From Argonema galeatum A003/A1 (GTDB lineage: Bacteria; Cyanobacteriota; Cyanobacteriia; Cyanobacteriales; Aerosakkonemataceae), in the NCBI RefSeq assembly GCF_023333595.1, contig NZ_JAIQZM010000009.1, positions 85,553 to 149,552 of the forward strand: DNA of 64,000 bases, given 5' to 3'. A program made the translations under genes and the position numbers. Within the stretch, counting starts at the first letter, position 1. Each line of letters begins with the position of its first letter. Shown here one piece after another: positions 18,860 through 29,221 of this stretch. The notes under the pieces were generated by a model. It did not search any database. It had not been told where the DNA came from and saw only the letters and a list, made by a program, of their open reading frames with translations.

Positions 18860-19858
18860 GTGTCGGAAGCTAAATCCACAATTTTAGTCACAGGGGGAGC
18901 CGGTTATATCGGTACCCATGCGGTGCTGGCGCTGAAGCGTGCTGGCTATGAGGTCATTGTTCTCGACAACTTGGTGTATGGACACCGAGAGTTGGTGGAA
19001 GATGTCCTTCAGGTAAAACTGATTGTCGGCGATACGAACGATCGCACCCTGCTTGACGAGCTGTTTGCCACCCACAATATCGCAGCAGTCATGCACTTTG
19101 CCGCCTATATCGCTGTAGGCGAATCGGTTGTAGAGCCGGGAAAATATTACCGTAACAACGTAACTGGCACCTTGACTCTCCTAGAAGCTATGGTGGCAGC
19201 TTCTGTGAAAAAATTCGTCTTTTCCTCGACTTGTGCTGTATATGGCGAACCGCAGAAGGTTCCTATCCCAGAAGACCATCCTTACAATCCCATGAGTCCC
19301 TATGCCAGCAGTAAGTTAATGGTAGAGAGGATTTTGGCGGATTTTGATGTGGCTTACGGTTTGAAGTCAGTTATTTTCCGTTACTTCAATGCTGCTGGTG
19401 CCGAACCGACTGGTTTGCTGGGCGAAGATCACAACCCGGAAACACACTTGATTCCGCTGGTACTCCTAGCTGCTTTGGGTAAGCGAGAATCGATTACTAT
19501 TTTGGGTACTGATTACCCGACACCAGATGGAACGGGCGTGCGCGATTATATCCATGTTTGCGATTTGGCAGATGCTCACGTTTTGGGCGTGAAGTATCTG
19601 TTAAAAGGAAATAATAGCGAAATATTTAATTTAGGAAATGGCAACGGATTTTCGGTCAGAGAAGTAATTGAAACGGGAAAGGCTGTGACTGGCCGCGATT
19701 TTAAGGTGGTCGAGAGCGATCGCCGTCCGGGTGATGTGCCAGTTTTAGTTGGCAGTAGCGATAAAGCGAAGCAAAATCTGGGCTGGTCTCCTCAGTACTT
19801 AGATTTGCGGGAGATTGTAATGCACGCTTGGCAATGGCATCAAAAACGGCATGAATAA
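18860..19858 (+). CDS. galE: UDP-glucose 4-epimerase
   Basis: This 332-residue extended short-chain dehydrogenase begins with a GTG. It shows the NAD-binding motif TGGAGYIGTH, the catalytic Ser in FSSTCAVYGEP and the YxxxK pair in SPYASSKLMVERIL. The specific GalE features RYFNAAGAEPTG, HNPETHLIPLVL and DYPTPDGTGVRDYIHVCDLA are all present. It interconverts UDP-glucose and UDP-galactose with tightly bound NAD+, feeding galactose into surface polysaccharides and galactolipids. A GCAAGG site precedes the start. It follows the pentapeptide gene by 20 bp and converges on a sugar transferase gene, consistent with an exopolysaccharide role. Confidence 0.95.
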   Translation: MSEAKSTILVTGGAGYIGTHAVLALKRAGYEVIVLDNLVYGHRELVEDVLQVKLIVGDTNDRTLLDELFATHNIAAVMHFAAYIAVGESVVEPGKYYRNNVTGTLTLLEAMVAASVKKFVFSSTCAVYGEPQKVPIPEDHPYNPMSPYASSKLMVERILADFDVAYGLKSVIFRYFNAAGAEPTGLLGEDHNPETHLIPLVLLAALGKRESITILGTDYPTPDGTGVRDYIHVCDLADAHVLGVKYLLKGNNSEIFNLGNGNGFSVREVIETGKAVTGRDFKVVESDRRPGDVPVLVGSSDKAKQNLGWSPQYLDLREIVMHAWQWHQKRHE

Positions 19859-19876
19859 AAGGACAAACTAAAAGAT

Positions 19877-19930
19877 AAAAAGGCAAAAGAAAGAGCAGAT
19901 ATTGCAAGTCTTTATACTTTTGCCTTTTTA
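19877..19930. terminator. bidirectional terminator between galE and the sugar transferase gene
   Basis: The arms AAAAAGGCAAAAG (19877-19889) and CTTTTGCCTTTTT (19917-19929) flank a 27-base loop and are bordered by A- and T-rich tracts on the two sides. It sits between two convergent genes, so it can serve both strands. Confidence 0.7.
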
Positions 19931-19942
19931 TTTTTTCTTTGC

Positions 19943-20617
19943 TTAGCAAGCGCCCTTCTTAGCCAAAACGACTTGTACAGTTTTTAGGATCAAAGTCATG
20001 TCATACAAAGGAGTCCAAACATTTTGGTAGCGTAGGTCTAGAAGAACGATGTCTTCAAAATCCTTTACCGAAGAACGACCGTTAACCTGCCATTCACCTG
20101 TCAGACCTGGCTTAACATTTAATCTGCGCCAATGATGATCGTTGTAGTTAGCGACTTCATCAAATGTGGGTGGTCTAGTACCAACCAAGCTCATCTCTCC
20201 AACCAGGACGTTCCAAAATTGGGGCAGTTCATCTAGGCTCGTTTTGCGTAAGAAACGCCCGACTCTAGTGACACGCGGATCGTTTTCGTTCTTAAAGATT
20301 AGTCCTTTAGCTTCGTTCTTAATTTGGGATTTGAGGGCGTCGGCATTTGTGACCATCGATCGAAACTTGCGAATTTTAAAGCGTTGGCCCCGGAGTCCGC
20401 AGCGATCTTGGCTGTAAAGTATCGGGCCAGGATTGTCAAGTTTGATTGCGATCGCGATCGGTACAAAAACGATTGCCAGAATCAGTAACCCTACTATACT
20501 GCCCGCTATGTCCACCAAACGCTTAAGAGTTGAGCTAGTCGAAGGGTGATGCGCCGGAAAGGATAGGGATCTTGCTGAAGGAACAAGTGTTGGCGATAGT
20601 GCTGTATGGGTCATCAT
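19943..20617 (-). CDS. undecaprenyl-phosphate sugar-1-phosphate transferase (exopolysaccharide)
   Basis: This 224-residue member of the bacterial sugar-transferase family (WcaJ/RfbP C-terminal type) has one N-terminal membrane segment (residues about 33-56, IAGSIVGLLILAIVFVPIAI). It has the conserved KIRKFRSM, DPRVTRVGRFLRKTSLDELPQ, EMSLVGTRPPTFDEV and KPGLTGEWQVNGRS motifs. It would load the first sugar phosphate onto undecaprenyl phosphate to begin assembly of an extracellular glycan. It is the short form without the four extra helices of WcaJ. Usual partner genes (wza/wzc/wzx) are absent from the window; only galE is adjacent. Confidence 0.9.
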   Translation of the reverse strand: MMTHTALSPTLVPSARSLSFPAHHPSTSSTLKRLVDIAGSIVGLLILAIVFVPIAIAIKLDNPGPILYSQDRCGLRGQRFKIRKFRSMVTNADALKSQIKNEAKGLIFKNENDPRVTRVGRFLRKTSLDELPQFWNVLVGEMSLVGTRPPTFDEVANYNDHHWRRLNVKPGLTGEWQVNGRSSVKDFEDIVLLDLRYQNVWTPLYDMTLILKTVQVVLAKKGAC

Positions 20618-20917
20618 AGCGGATACCTTAATAACGCAACCGTAAAACTACTTAGATTTGATTTAAATCATATAGTCATGGTTCCAGAAGCGGTACTGTT
20701 GTGAGGCTTAATTTGCAGAATCTTCATCGATTAGGCCGATTCCGATAGGTTATGTAAAGTTACGGTGAAGTTTTTGCGTAAAATATGGAACTCTACGTAG
20801 GGAGGGAGATAAATTACCTGGGTACATCTACTGACAGAACGCTTCTTGAGTGCTGAGAGACGTATAAAATTAGGTATCACCAGATACATTTTTCTGAGCT
20901 TTTTGGCCCGATCGCAA
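20618..20917. other. 300-bp gap between two minus-strand genes
   Basis: It should contain the promoter of the sugar transferase and the 3' end of the giant RTX transcript. A weak hairpin GTATCAC/GATAC lies near 20873. No gene or repeat is recognised. Confidence 0.4.
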
Positions 20918-23900
20918 TTAAGTTAAAACTGGAAGCAGAACGAAATCTGACTGTGTGATTAGGTTAGCCTGTACTCCAGACAAAGTTACCAACTGTTGAC
21001 CGCTGCTTTTGACACTAATTAAAGTGGCATTGTTAATTTGAGCGATCGCTAATTGCTCAAAAGTCAAGCCACTTACCAAACCAAGTAAATCTTGACCGTC
21101 TTCAAAGTCAATAATTGTATCGAAGCCGAAAGCGATTTGGAGGAAGAAGCGATCGGTCCCAGTACCTCCCTTGAGCATATCATTACCCAAATCCCCGAAC
21201 AATAGGTCATTTCCAGCGCCACCCATCAGCGTATCGTCGTCTTTACCGCCGACGAGGGTATCATCTCCCTCATCGCCCCAGATCTTATCTGTTCCTTCAT
21301 TGCCAAACAGCAGGTCATTCCCCTTACCGCCGCAGATACAATCGCGATCGGCATTACCACCAGATTGAGTACTACCATTACCCCCATAGATAGTATCGTT
21401 CCCTTCTCCCCCGCAGAGACTATCATTGCCTTTATCGCCGAACAGGATATCGTCGCCAACATTACCGACAACGATATCGTTATCCCTACCGCCGCGCACA
21501 GTATCGTTACCGTCATCGCCGAATAGAGTGTCGTCACCGGCGTTTCCATTCAGCACATCCTCGCCGATACCGCCGAATAACAAATCGCGTCCGTTCGTGT
21601 CGCTAGTCACGGCGTCGCTACTACCGCCAAATACGGTATCGTTTCCTTTATCCCCAGCGAGGGTATCGTCGCCGAAATCACCCCAAATTAGGTCATTATC
21701 ACCGCCGCCACGCACAAAATCGTTACCCTGACCCCCGCGTGCAGTATCGTTGCCCGTGTTACCGTTGAGAACATCATCGCCTAAGTTACCGTTGAGGAGG
21801 TCGTCGCCTTCATTACTGGAAATCCAATCGCGTCCGTCCCCACCAAAAGCGGTGTCATTACCCGCATGACCGTAAAGATTATCATTGCCAGCATTACCCA
21901 ATAGCAAGTCATCGCCATCCAAACCATTGAGTGCTTCGCTAATATTGCTGCCAATGAGAGTATCGTTATTTGCAGTACCATTCTTAGTGCTGCTGACTGC
22001 ATTCGGTAAGACTTGCGATCGATTCGGTCCGCCTTCACCCGTCAGCGTATCTAGATTCGGATAAACTATCTGTTCGCAGAAGCAATCATCTTCTTCTATA
22101 TCGTCGTTAGTAATGATACCAGTGCTTTGTCTGGCACTTAAGTTGAGAGTTGCATTGGTTGCAGTGGTTAAGTTAACGGTAAAAGTTTCATCTATCTCTG
22201 GGATGATATCGTTGATAACGTTAACGGTGATGGATTTGCTGGTGTCGCCGGGATTAAATGCGATCGTACCATCATTATCCGCGTAATCGCTACCAGCGGT
22301 AGCACTACCGTTGTCGGTGGTGTAAGCGACGGTGACGGGAACGACGCTGGGATTGGAAAGGTTGACGGTGAAGCTGTAAGGAATTATACCGCTGTTTCCT
22401 TCAGTTTGTGCGATCGTGATGGGACTTATGCTAACGCTAGTGCTGTCATTATCGGTATTGATAACATTGATATCGACGGGATTGACATTATTGTATTGGG
22501 TGTCGGTACTGGTAGCAGCGGCGGTGATAACTTGATAAGCGATATCGCCATCAACTATATTGTCATCAATTCCTGCGATCGTAACACTTTGCGCCGTATT
22601 CCAATTACCAGCCGTGAAAGTAAGGGAAGATTTATCAATTGTCCCTTCAGCCGTATTACTGCTACTTAATCCCAGAATAACATCCGCAGTTGGCTGACTA
22701 TTCAGTTTGACGGTAAAGTTTGCCGTCGTACCATTTTCTCCCGTCGTTAATATTATGGGAGTAATCGTAAATCCAGCGTTGTCGTTGTCGGTATTGGTAA
22801 CGTTGATATCGACGGGATTGACATTATTGTAATTACTGTCGGTACTGGTAGCGGCGGCGGTGATAATTTGGTAAGCTTTGTCGCCGTCAGCAATGAAGTC
22901 ATCAATTCCGGTAATCGTGACAGTTTGGACGGTATTCCAATTTCCAGCGGTGAAGGTGAGGTCAGATTTATCAAGTGTACCTTCTGTCGTATTGCTGCTA
23001 GTTAAATTTAAACTAACGTCAGCAGTAGGTTGAGTATTCAGTTTCACAGTAAAGTTAGCAGTTGTAGCGTTTTCTCCCGTTGTTAATGTAGTGGGAGTAA
23101 TCGTAATTCCGGCGTTGTCGTTGTCGGTGATATTTGCGGTAACATCTGAAATCGCAATTCCGTTATAATTGGCGTCGCTACTGGTAGCTGTATGAGAAAT
23201 CGTACCGCTATGATTTCCTTCAGTAACGTTATCGTTAATTCCAATAACTGTGATATTTTGAGCAATATTCCAATTAGCTGATGTGAAGGTTACGGTAGTT
23301 GGTGATGTTCCGGTTTGAGTACCGTTGTTAATGGCAATTGTGACATCGGAAGTCGGTTGGGAAGTGAGGACAATATCGTAACTATCTGTCGCACCACCTT
23401 CGATGATATTTGTGTTACCACCAGATTGGGTAATCGTAATTCCGGCGTTGTCGTTGTCGGTGATATTTGCGGTAACATCTAAAATCGCAATTCCGTTATA
23501 ATTGGCGTCGCTGCTGGTAGCTGTATGAGAAATCGTACCGCTATGATTTCCTTCAGTAACGTTATCGTTAATTCCAATAACTGTGATATTTTGAGCAATA
23601 TTCCAATTAGCTGATGTGAAGGTTACGGTAGTTGGTGATGTTCCGGTTTGAGTACCGTTGTTAATGGCAATTGTGACATCGGAAGTCGGTTGGGAAGTGA
23701 GGACAATATCGTAACTATCTGTCGCACCACCTTCGATGATATTTGTGTTACCACCAGATTGGGTAATCGTAATTCCGGCGTTGTCGTTGTCGGTGTTTGT
23801 GACGGGAACATCTGCGACGTCTAAATTGTTGTAATTGGTGTCAGCGCTAGTCGATTTGGCGGTAATAATGTTGTAGGCAATATTACCATCAACGATGAAG

Positions 23901-26900
23901 TCGTCTTGACCGATAATTGTAACGGTTTGGTCTAGATTCCAATTCGCTGATGTGAAGATGAGGGAAGATTTATCGGTTTTACCTTCTTGGATGTTGTCGC
24001 TATCTAAATTAATCGTAACGTCAGCGGTGGGTTGACTGTTTAGTTTGACGGTAAAGGTAGCGGTTCCTCCAGCTTCCGTTGTGGTTAATCCGGCGTTTTG
24101 GGTGACGATAATACTTGCGGTATCGTCGTTGGTAATTGTGCCAGTTCCGATGTTAGCGGTGGTGTCAATCTTGGCGTTGGTGGCGCTATCTAAATTGACG
24201 GTAAAAGTTTCGTCGCTTTCGGCAATTTGGTCGCCTTTTGCTTGAACGGTGATGGTTTGGGTGAGGGAACCGCCTGCGGTAAAGGTGATGCTATTGTCGT
24301 TGTCGATATAGTCGTTACCAGCAAGGGTAGCAGTACCGTCGTTGGTGGTGTAATTGAGGGTAACGTTTTGGGTGGTGGCGCGAGAAAGTTTGGCGGTAAA
24401 AATGTAGTCAGTCGTACCGCTATTGCCTTCGTTTTGGCTGATGGAAGTGGGTGTAATGCTGACGGTAGGTACGTCGATGATGACGTCGTTGGAAAATTCG
24501 GAGGTGTCGTTAGTGGTGAGGTTGGTGACGGTGGCGGTGACGAAATTACCGAGGGATGCTAGTGATAGATTGGTGACGGTAAAGTTTGCGTTGCCGGAAG
24601 CATCGGTGGTAATGTTAGAGAAACCGATATAGGTTTTGCCTTCGCCGTTTCCAGAGGCATCTAATACGTTGTTGGCGAAGAATTCTAGGCGAAAATTAGT
24701 ATTAGCAGTGCTGTTGAATGTACCAGCGCAGGCGGTGTTGCTACCTGCAATTTCGGCAAAGGTGAGAACGGGGAAATTTTGGAGGTTGTTGGCACCCGTA
24801 TCGCCGTCGCCAGCGTCGTTGGCGGTGATGCCATTATTGCCTAAGTCAATGCCTAAGTTGGTATTAGAGAAAATGCGGTTGCCAACAATAGAATTATTAG
24901 CAGTATTGGCATTGGCAAATACCCCAACTGGGTTAAATGCAATGATGTTCGATTGCAGCGGTTGATTAGTTGTACCACCTAGCGTATTGTTGTTCGCACC
25001 TCCAATGATTCGCACGCCAGCGATGTTATTGGGTAGAGGATTATTACCTGTGACATCGCTGCCAATGAAGTTACCTCCTACCTGGTTATTTGTTGTGGTA
25101 TTGCCATCGAATGTCACACCACTTTGAGCATTTCCTGATAAGAGATTGGGTTTGGCAGCGTCATTAGTGCCTGGAACGTAAGTACCGACGCGATTGTTAG
25201 CACCAAGAATGTAGACGCCACTATCGGCATTGGGAATAGCTATTGTACCCGTAATATCAGTGCCTAGATAGTTTCCCGCAATATCGTTGTTATTGCTTTG
25301 AAGGGTAATGGCATCATTGCCATTGCCAGAGATAATATTGCGTTCTTGGGTATCATTAATTCCGTCGGCATTTGTGCCGATACGGTTGTTGGGAGAGAAC
25401 AGGTATACGCCTCTTTGACTGTTACCTACAGCGGCAGTACCGTTAAAGTTGGTGCCAATAAAGTTACCCAGTAACCAGTTTCCCGTTCCATTAGCACCAC
25501 TAATTGAGACGCCTGCATTGCCGCTGTTATTGCCGGAGATGACGTTACCTGCGCCCACTCCACCAATAATATTGTTGGGAGCATCATTAATCCAAACGCC
25601 GTCGAAGGCATTGCCTAAGTCAACCGTACCAGCGGCATTCGTACCGATGTAGTTGCCGAGAACTTGACTGTTAGTGGTAGTATTTCCAGTGAGGATAACA
25701 CCTCGTCTAGCATTACCGGAAATGACATTTCGATCGCCTGCATTCGAGCCGCCAACGATCACATTGGGGGCGAAATAAATGCCAACGCCTTCGCCGTTAG
25801 CTATAGAATTATTGCCCGTAACATCGGTGCCGATATAGTTACCAATTGTGCGGCTATTATTAAGTCCAGTGCCGACGAACTCGACACCTACGTGGGAGTT
25901 GCCGGAGATGATATTACGATCGCTCGCTGTAGTGCCGCCGATGGTAGTATTAGAAGTATTGCTCAGTTGAATTCCCCGAATGCCGCCATTTCCTGCTGCC
26001 GAAGCAAGTCCTGTTCCCGTAGCGTTGGTGCCGATAAAATTACCAGCTAGGGTGCTGTTATTAGTATTATAAATTTGCACGTTAGCGTTACCGCCATTGA
26101 CAGTATTGCCTTGGCGATCGTTGTTACTAATGGTATTATTGCGAACGATCGTGCTGCTGGAGTTGTTCTCTAAAATGATGCCTGCCAAAGTATTTCCTAT
26201 ATCGCCCGTTCCCGCTGCATCCGTACCGATATAGTTGCCAGCAATTGTATTGCCACTGCTGCCGCTGCTAGTAATATCAACGCCCCTTTGTCTGTTCCCC
26301 GAAATAATGTTGCGTTCTCCCGCATTCGTGCCGCCAATAATGTTGTTAGGAGCATCTTGAATGTATACACCAGATAAAGTATTGCCCGAGGCAGAGGTTC
26401 CCGCTGCATTCGTTCCGATGTAGTTGCCGATAATTCTGCTGTTAGTGGTGGTATTTCCGGTGAGGATAACGCCATTTCTAGCATTACCAGAAATCACGTT
26501 ACCTTCGCCTACACCCGCACCGCCAATAGTAACGTTGGGGGCGAAATAAATGCTAACCCCTTCGCCGTTAGCTATAGAGTTAGTACCCGTAACATCGGTG
26601 CCGATATAGTTGCCAACTGTGCGGTTATTAGTGAGTCCACTGCCGACAAACTCGACACCTACGTGGGAGTTACCGGAGATGATATTGCGATCGCTCGCTG
26701 TAGTGCCGCCGATGGTAGTATTAGAAGTATTGCTCAGTTGAATTCCCCGCACGCCGCCATTCGTTGCTGAGGTAACGAGTCCCGTTCCCGCTGCATTGGT
26801 GCCGATGCGATTTCCAGCTACGATGTTGTTATTAGTATCAAAAATTTGCACGTTAGCGTTAACGCTATTGATGGTATTGCCTTGGCGATCGTTACCGCTA

Positions 26901-29116
26901 ATGGTATTATTGCGAACGATCGTGCCGCTGGAACTATTGATGAGTGCAATGCCCGACCAACCATTTCCTAAATCGCCTGTTCCCGCTGTATCCGTACCGA
27001 TATAATTGCCCGCAACTGTATTGTTAGCGGTACCGTTGCCGTCGATCGAAATGCCCCTGAGACTGTTGCCAGAAATAACGTTTCGTGCTAATGGATCGCT
27101 AGTACTCCCGATCGAATTATTATTAGCACCCGCTATAATAGCAATGCCGGAGCTAGTATTAGCAATCGCTGCCGTTCCCGCTGCATTCGTACCGATGTAG
27201 TTGCCCTGAATTTGGTTTCCGGTAGCGTTGGTTGTTACAAGTGATATGCCGTCACCGTTATTGCCAGAAATTAGGTTACGGGCGATTGCTGTCGTGCCGC
27301 CAATTATATTATTACTGGTGAGAACATACACCCCTGAAGCCTTATTGGCGATCGCAGCCGTCCCTGCTGCATTCGTACCGATGTAGTTTCCTTCCAGCTT
27401 ATTATTATTACCTGCCGCTAAGTAAACGCCGAGGCGATCGTTACCCGAAATCAGGTTATTGGTAAAAGTGTTGCTACCGCTTATAACTTGTATTCCATCA
27501 ACGGTATTGCCTAAGTCTTTCGTGCCGCTGGCATCAGTACCGATGTAGTTTCCGGTAATAGTATTGCTACCGCTAAATATGGTAATCCCCTGAATTTGGT
27601 TGCCGGAGATGAGGTTGCGATCGCCCGGATTTGTCCCGCCGATGGTATTATTGGTTCCGGGGCCGAGCGTGATGCCATTCAAATTATTGCCTTGGTCGAT
27701 CGTTCCAGTGGCATCCGTCCCGATAAAGTTGCCGACAATAAAGTTATTGCTACTTTGAATTAGGATGCCTTCACCCTGGAAGCGATTAATTGTCAAACCT
27801 TGAATCGTACTAGAACCTGCATTTACGGTTAGACCATTAACCCCACCCGCATTTGTGCCATCAAGCACTATATTTAATACGGCATTGTTGCCGACAGCGA
27901 GGGTGTTTTTACTCGCTCCCGTTTGACTGTATCCGTCGATAATAACTGCTTCGCTAATTGTCGGTAAGGCGGAAGTCGGACTAATTGTATATGGCCCCGC
28001 TCCAGTAATATTGAAAGTAACGGTATCCGTGCCAGCAATGGCGTTGGCGTTGGTAATTGCTTGCCGTAATGAACCTTCGCCGCTATCGTTGGTGTTGGTA
28101 ACGGCGAAATCATTTTGTTGAATGGTAACGCTGCCTGTATTATTAGCCGCATCAACAATATAAGTGGGGTCGGTTGCTAAAGATAAAGCAAATGTTTCAT
28201 TCGCTTCGGCGGGGATGTCGTCGATCGCAGTAAATGTTATATCTGCCGTATCGACGCCACTATTGAAGGTAAAAATAGTGCCGCTTGCATTTAATGTGCC
28301 GCCGGATGCGACGCTGAGGTTGTAGTCGGTGCCAATTCCTGAAGCTGGAGAAAGATTGACTGCTAATGTGCCAGTGTTGCTGCTGCGGGTGATACGGAAC
28401 GTTCCCGTGTTGGGAATGCCTTCTTCTGCGGTGGTGTCGGTGGCGGTGAGACTGACGGTGGGGAGTGCGGTAAGCGAGAAATCATCAATTCCCAATCCGT
28501 GATCGTTTCCTGTATCGTTAACCTCTAGCCATCGAACCCACAGCGTGTCGCCATTTGCCCAAGGGGTAGTAATATTTCCACCCCTGCCGCTAACCCTACC
28601 CCCCACATTGCCATTCACAGCACCGCTAGTATTGTTTACAAGTGATGACCAGTCAAAAGTGCCGCCCGGTGTCGTCCAAGTTGGAACGGTAGTAAAGGTA
28701 CTGCCAAAGCCATATTGCAGCACCATGTTCTGTGCTGTGGCGTTCGCAGCCCGCCACTGTTCGCCGTTAAAGGACAAGGTGTAATTGCTCAGCGTCGTGC
28801 CAGTAGTGTTGGTGGCGGCAAAGGCGATCCAACCTGCGATCGCACCTGACGCTGCTGGACTACCGAAGTAAGCACCACCCGACCCAAGACCACCCAAGGC
28901 GCGATCGGTGTTACCAGTAGTCCCGTAACTATAAAAGCTTCCCGTATTGCTACTGCCATTATTTGCGTCGTAGGCTGCGATCGCAGTTCCGGGGCTGGGC
29001 TGACGGAAAAGAGACCAGCCGGAGAGGGTCGTATCGTTCGTCCAAGCGTTACCCGTCCCCGTATTAGCAAGCGTATCAAAGTTTTGGGAGTAGGAACCGT
29101 TAAAGCTGACTGGCAC
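20918..29116 (-). CDS. giant beta-helix/Calx-beta/RTX surface or secreted protein
   Basis: This 2732-residue protein has no signal peptide. In order: a jelly-roll-like N-terminal domain (about 1-215), one Calx-beta repeat (about 220-335), and a CSLREA-type stretch VTNTNDSGEGSLRQAI (about 338). A long parallel beta-helix follows (about 430-1440), built from units such as NIIGGTNAGERNIISGN and NYIGTNAAGT. After a short domain (about 1450-1540) come about seven Calx-beta/immunoglobulin-like repeats (1540-2345), then GGxGNDxLxG RTX nonapeptides (about 2390-2650) and a C-terminal secretion-signal-type tail with DTIIDFEDGQDLLGL. It is most likely a Ca2+-stabilised, type I-secreted adhesin or sheath protein. 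Two internal duplications are conspicuous (257 residues in the helix, 111 residues in the Calx-beta region). No enzymatic domain is identified. Confidence 0.85.
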   Translation of the reverse strand: MPVSFNGSYSQNFDTLANTGTGNAWTNDTTLSGWSLFRQPSPGTAIAAYDANNGSSNTGSFYSYGTTGNTDRALGGLGSGGAYFGSPAASGAIAGWIAFAATNTTGTTLSNYTLSFNGEQWRAANATAQNMVLQYGFGSTFTTVPTWTTPGGTFDWSSLVNNTSGAVNGNVGGRVSGRGGNITTPWANGDTLWVRWLEVNDTGNDHGLGIDDFSLTALPTVSLTATDTTAEEGIPNTGTFRITRSSNTGTLAVNLSPASGIGTDYNLSVASGGTLNASGTIFTFNSGVDTADITFTAIDDIPAEANETFALSLATDPTYIVDAANNTGSVTIQQNDFAVTNTNDSGEGSLRQAITNANAIAGTDTVTFNITGAGPYTISPTSALPTISEAVIIDGYSQTGASKNTLAVGNNAVLNIVLDGTNAGGVNGLTVNAGSSTIQGLTINRFQGEGILIQSSNNFIVGNFIGTDATGTIDQGNNLNGITLGPGTNNTIGGTNPGDRNLISGNQIQGITIFSGSNTITGNYIGTDASGTKDLGNTVDGIQVISGSNTFTNNLISGNDRLGVYLAAGNNNKLEGNYIGTNAAGTAAIANKASGVYVLTSNNIIGGTTAIARNLISGNNGDGISLVTTNATGNQIQGNYIGTNAAGTAAIANTSSGIAIIAGANNNSIGSTSDPLARNVISGNSLRGISIDGNGTANNTVAGNYIGTDTAGTGDLGNGWSGIALINSSSGTIVRNNTISGNDRQGNTINSVNANVQIFDTNNNIVAGNRIGTNAAGTGLVTSATNGGVRGIQLSNTSNTTIGGTTASDRNIISGNSHVGVEFVGSGLTNNRTVGNYIGTDVTGTNSIANGEGVSIYFAPNVTIGGAGVGEGNVISGNARNGVILTGNTTTNSRIIGNYIGTNAAGTSASGNTLSGVYIQDAPNNIIGGTNAGERNIISGNRQRGVDITSSGSSGNTIAGNYIGTDAAGTGDIGNTLAGIILENNSSSTIVRNNTISNNDRQGNTVNGGNANVQIYNTNNSTLAGNFIGTNATGTGLASAAGNGGIRGIQLSNTSNTTIGGTTASDRNIISGNSHVGVEFVGTGLNNSRTIGNYIGTDVTGNNSIANGEGVGIYFAPNVIVGGSNAGDRNVISGNARRGVILTGNTTTNSQVLGNYIGTNAAGTVDLGNAFDGVWINDAPNNIIGGVGAGNVISGNNSGNAGVSISGANGTGNWLLGNFIGTNFNGTAAVGNSQRGVYLFSPNNRIGTNADGINDTQERNIISGNGNDAITLQSNNNDIAGNYLGTDITGTIAIPNADSGVYILGANNRVGTYVPGTNDAAKPNLLSGNAQSGVTFDGNTTTNNQVGGNFIGSDVTGNNPLPNNIAGVRIIGGANNNTLGGTTNQPLQSNIIAFNPVGVFANANTANNSIVGNRIFSNTNLGIDLGNNGITANDAGDGDTGANNLQNFPVLTFAEIAGSNTACAGTFNSTANTNFRLEFFANNVLDASGNGEGKTYIGFSNITTDASGNANFTVTNLSLASLGNFVTATVTNLTTNDTSEFSNDVIIDVPTVSITPTSISQNEGNSGTTDYIFTAKLSRATTQNVTLNYTTNDGTATLAGNDYIDNDNSITFTAGGSLTQTITVQAKGDQIAESDETFTVNLDSATNAKIDTTANIGTGTITNDDTASIIVTQNAGLTTTEAGGTATFTVKLNSQPTADVTINLDSDNIQEGKTDKSSLIFTSANWNLDQTVTIIGQDDFIVDGNIAYNIITAKSTSADTNYNNLDVADVPVTNTDNDNAGITITQSGGNTNIIEGGATDSYDIVLTSQPTSDVTIAINNGTQTGTSPTTVTFTSANWNIAQNITVIGINDNVTEGNHSGTISHTATSSDANYNGIAILDVTANITDNDNAGITITQSGGNTNIIEGGATDSYDIVLTSQPTSDVTIAINNGTQTGTSPTTVTFTSANWNIAQNITVIGINDNVTEGNHSGTISHTATSSDANYNGIAISDVTANITDNDNAGITITPTTLTTGENATTANFTVKLNTQPTADVSLNLTSSNTTEGTLDKSDLTFTAGNWNTVQTVTITGIDDFIADGDKAYQIITAAATSTDSNYNNVNPVDINVTNTDNDNAGFTITPIILTTGENGTTANFTVKLNSQPTADVILGLSSSNTAEGTIDKSSLTFTAGNWNTAQSVTIAGIDDNIVDGDIAYQVITAAATSTDTQYNNVNPVDINVINTDNDSTSVSISPITIAQTEGNSGIIPYSFTVNLSNPSVVPVTVAYTTDNGSATAGSDYADNDGTIAFNPGDTSKSITVNVINDIIPEIDETFTVNLTTATNATLNLSARQSTGIITNDDIEEDDCFCEQIVYPNLDTLTGEGGPNRSQVLPNAVSSTKNGTANNDTLIGSNISEALNGLDGDDLLLGNAGNDNLYGHAGNDTAFGGDGRDWISSNEGDDLLNGNLGDDVLNGNTGNDTARGGQGNDFVRGGGDNDLIWGDFGDDTLAGDKGNDTVFGGSSDAVTSDTNGRDLLFGGIGEDVLNGNAGDDTLFGDDGNDTVRGGRDNDIVVGNVGDDILFGDKGNDSLCGGEGNDTIYGGNGSTQSGGNADRDCICGGKGNDLLFGNEGTDKIWGDEGDDTLVGGKDDDTLMGGAGNDLLFGDLGNDMLKGGTGTDRFFLQIAFGFDTIIDFEDGQDLLGLVSGLTFEQLAIAQINNATLISVKSSGQQLVTLSGVQANLITQSDFVLLPVLT
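23097..23762 (-). repeat. two near-identical 333-bp tandem units inside the RTX gene
   Basis: Copy one occupies 23097-23429 and copy two 23430-23762. By eye they differ at two positions only (GAA/AAA near 23148 and CTA/CTG near 23190). A third, diverging start of the unit is at 23763. Each encodes a 111-residue Calx-beta-type domain beginning DNDNAGITITQSGG. Confidence 0.9.
26098..26950 (-). repeat. start of a 771-bp tandem duplication in the beta-helix
   Basis: The block beginning IVRNNTIS(G/N)NDRQGNT recurs at a spacing of 771 bp (257 codons), for example GTATTGCCTTGGCGATCGTT at 26102 and 26873. The two blocks run in parallel through NTSNTTIGGTTASDRNIISG, NGEGV(S/G)IYFAPNV and NARxGVILTGNTTTN. 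They are more divergent than the 333-bp pair. Confidence 0.75.
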
Positions 29117-29221
29117 GGGTATACCTCTTTTTTACTGAATCTTTACACGACAGCGAAATGGGGATGCTACCCTTAAGCTCATGAAATACAGAACGTTACT
29201 TAACCCGATGTGTCGATCAAA

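Noticed and set aside
20918-29116. Numerous plus-strand frames opposite the giant RTX gene
   Set aside because: Low-complexity shadows of Asn/Gly/Thr-rich repeats, without start signals or family similarity.
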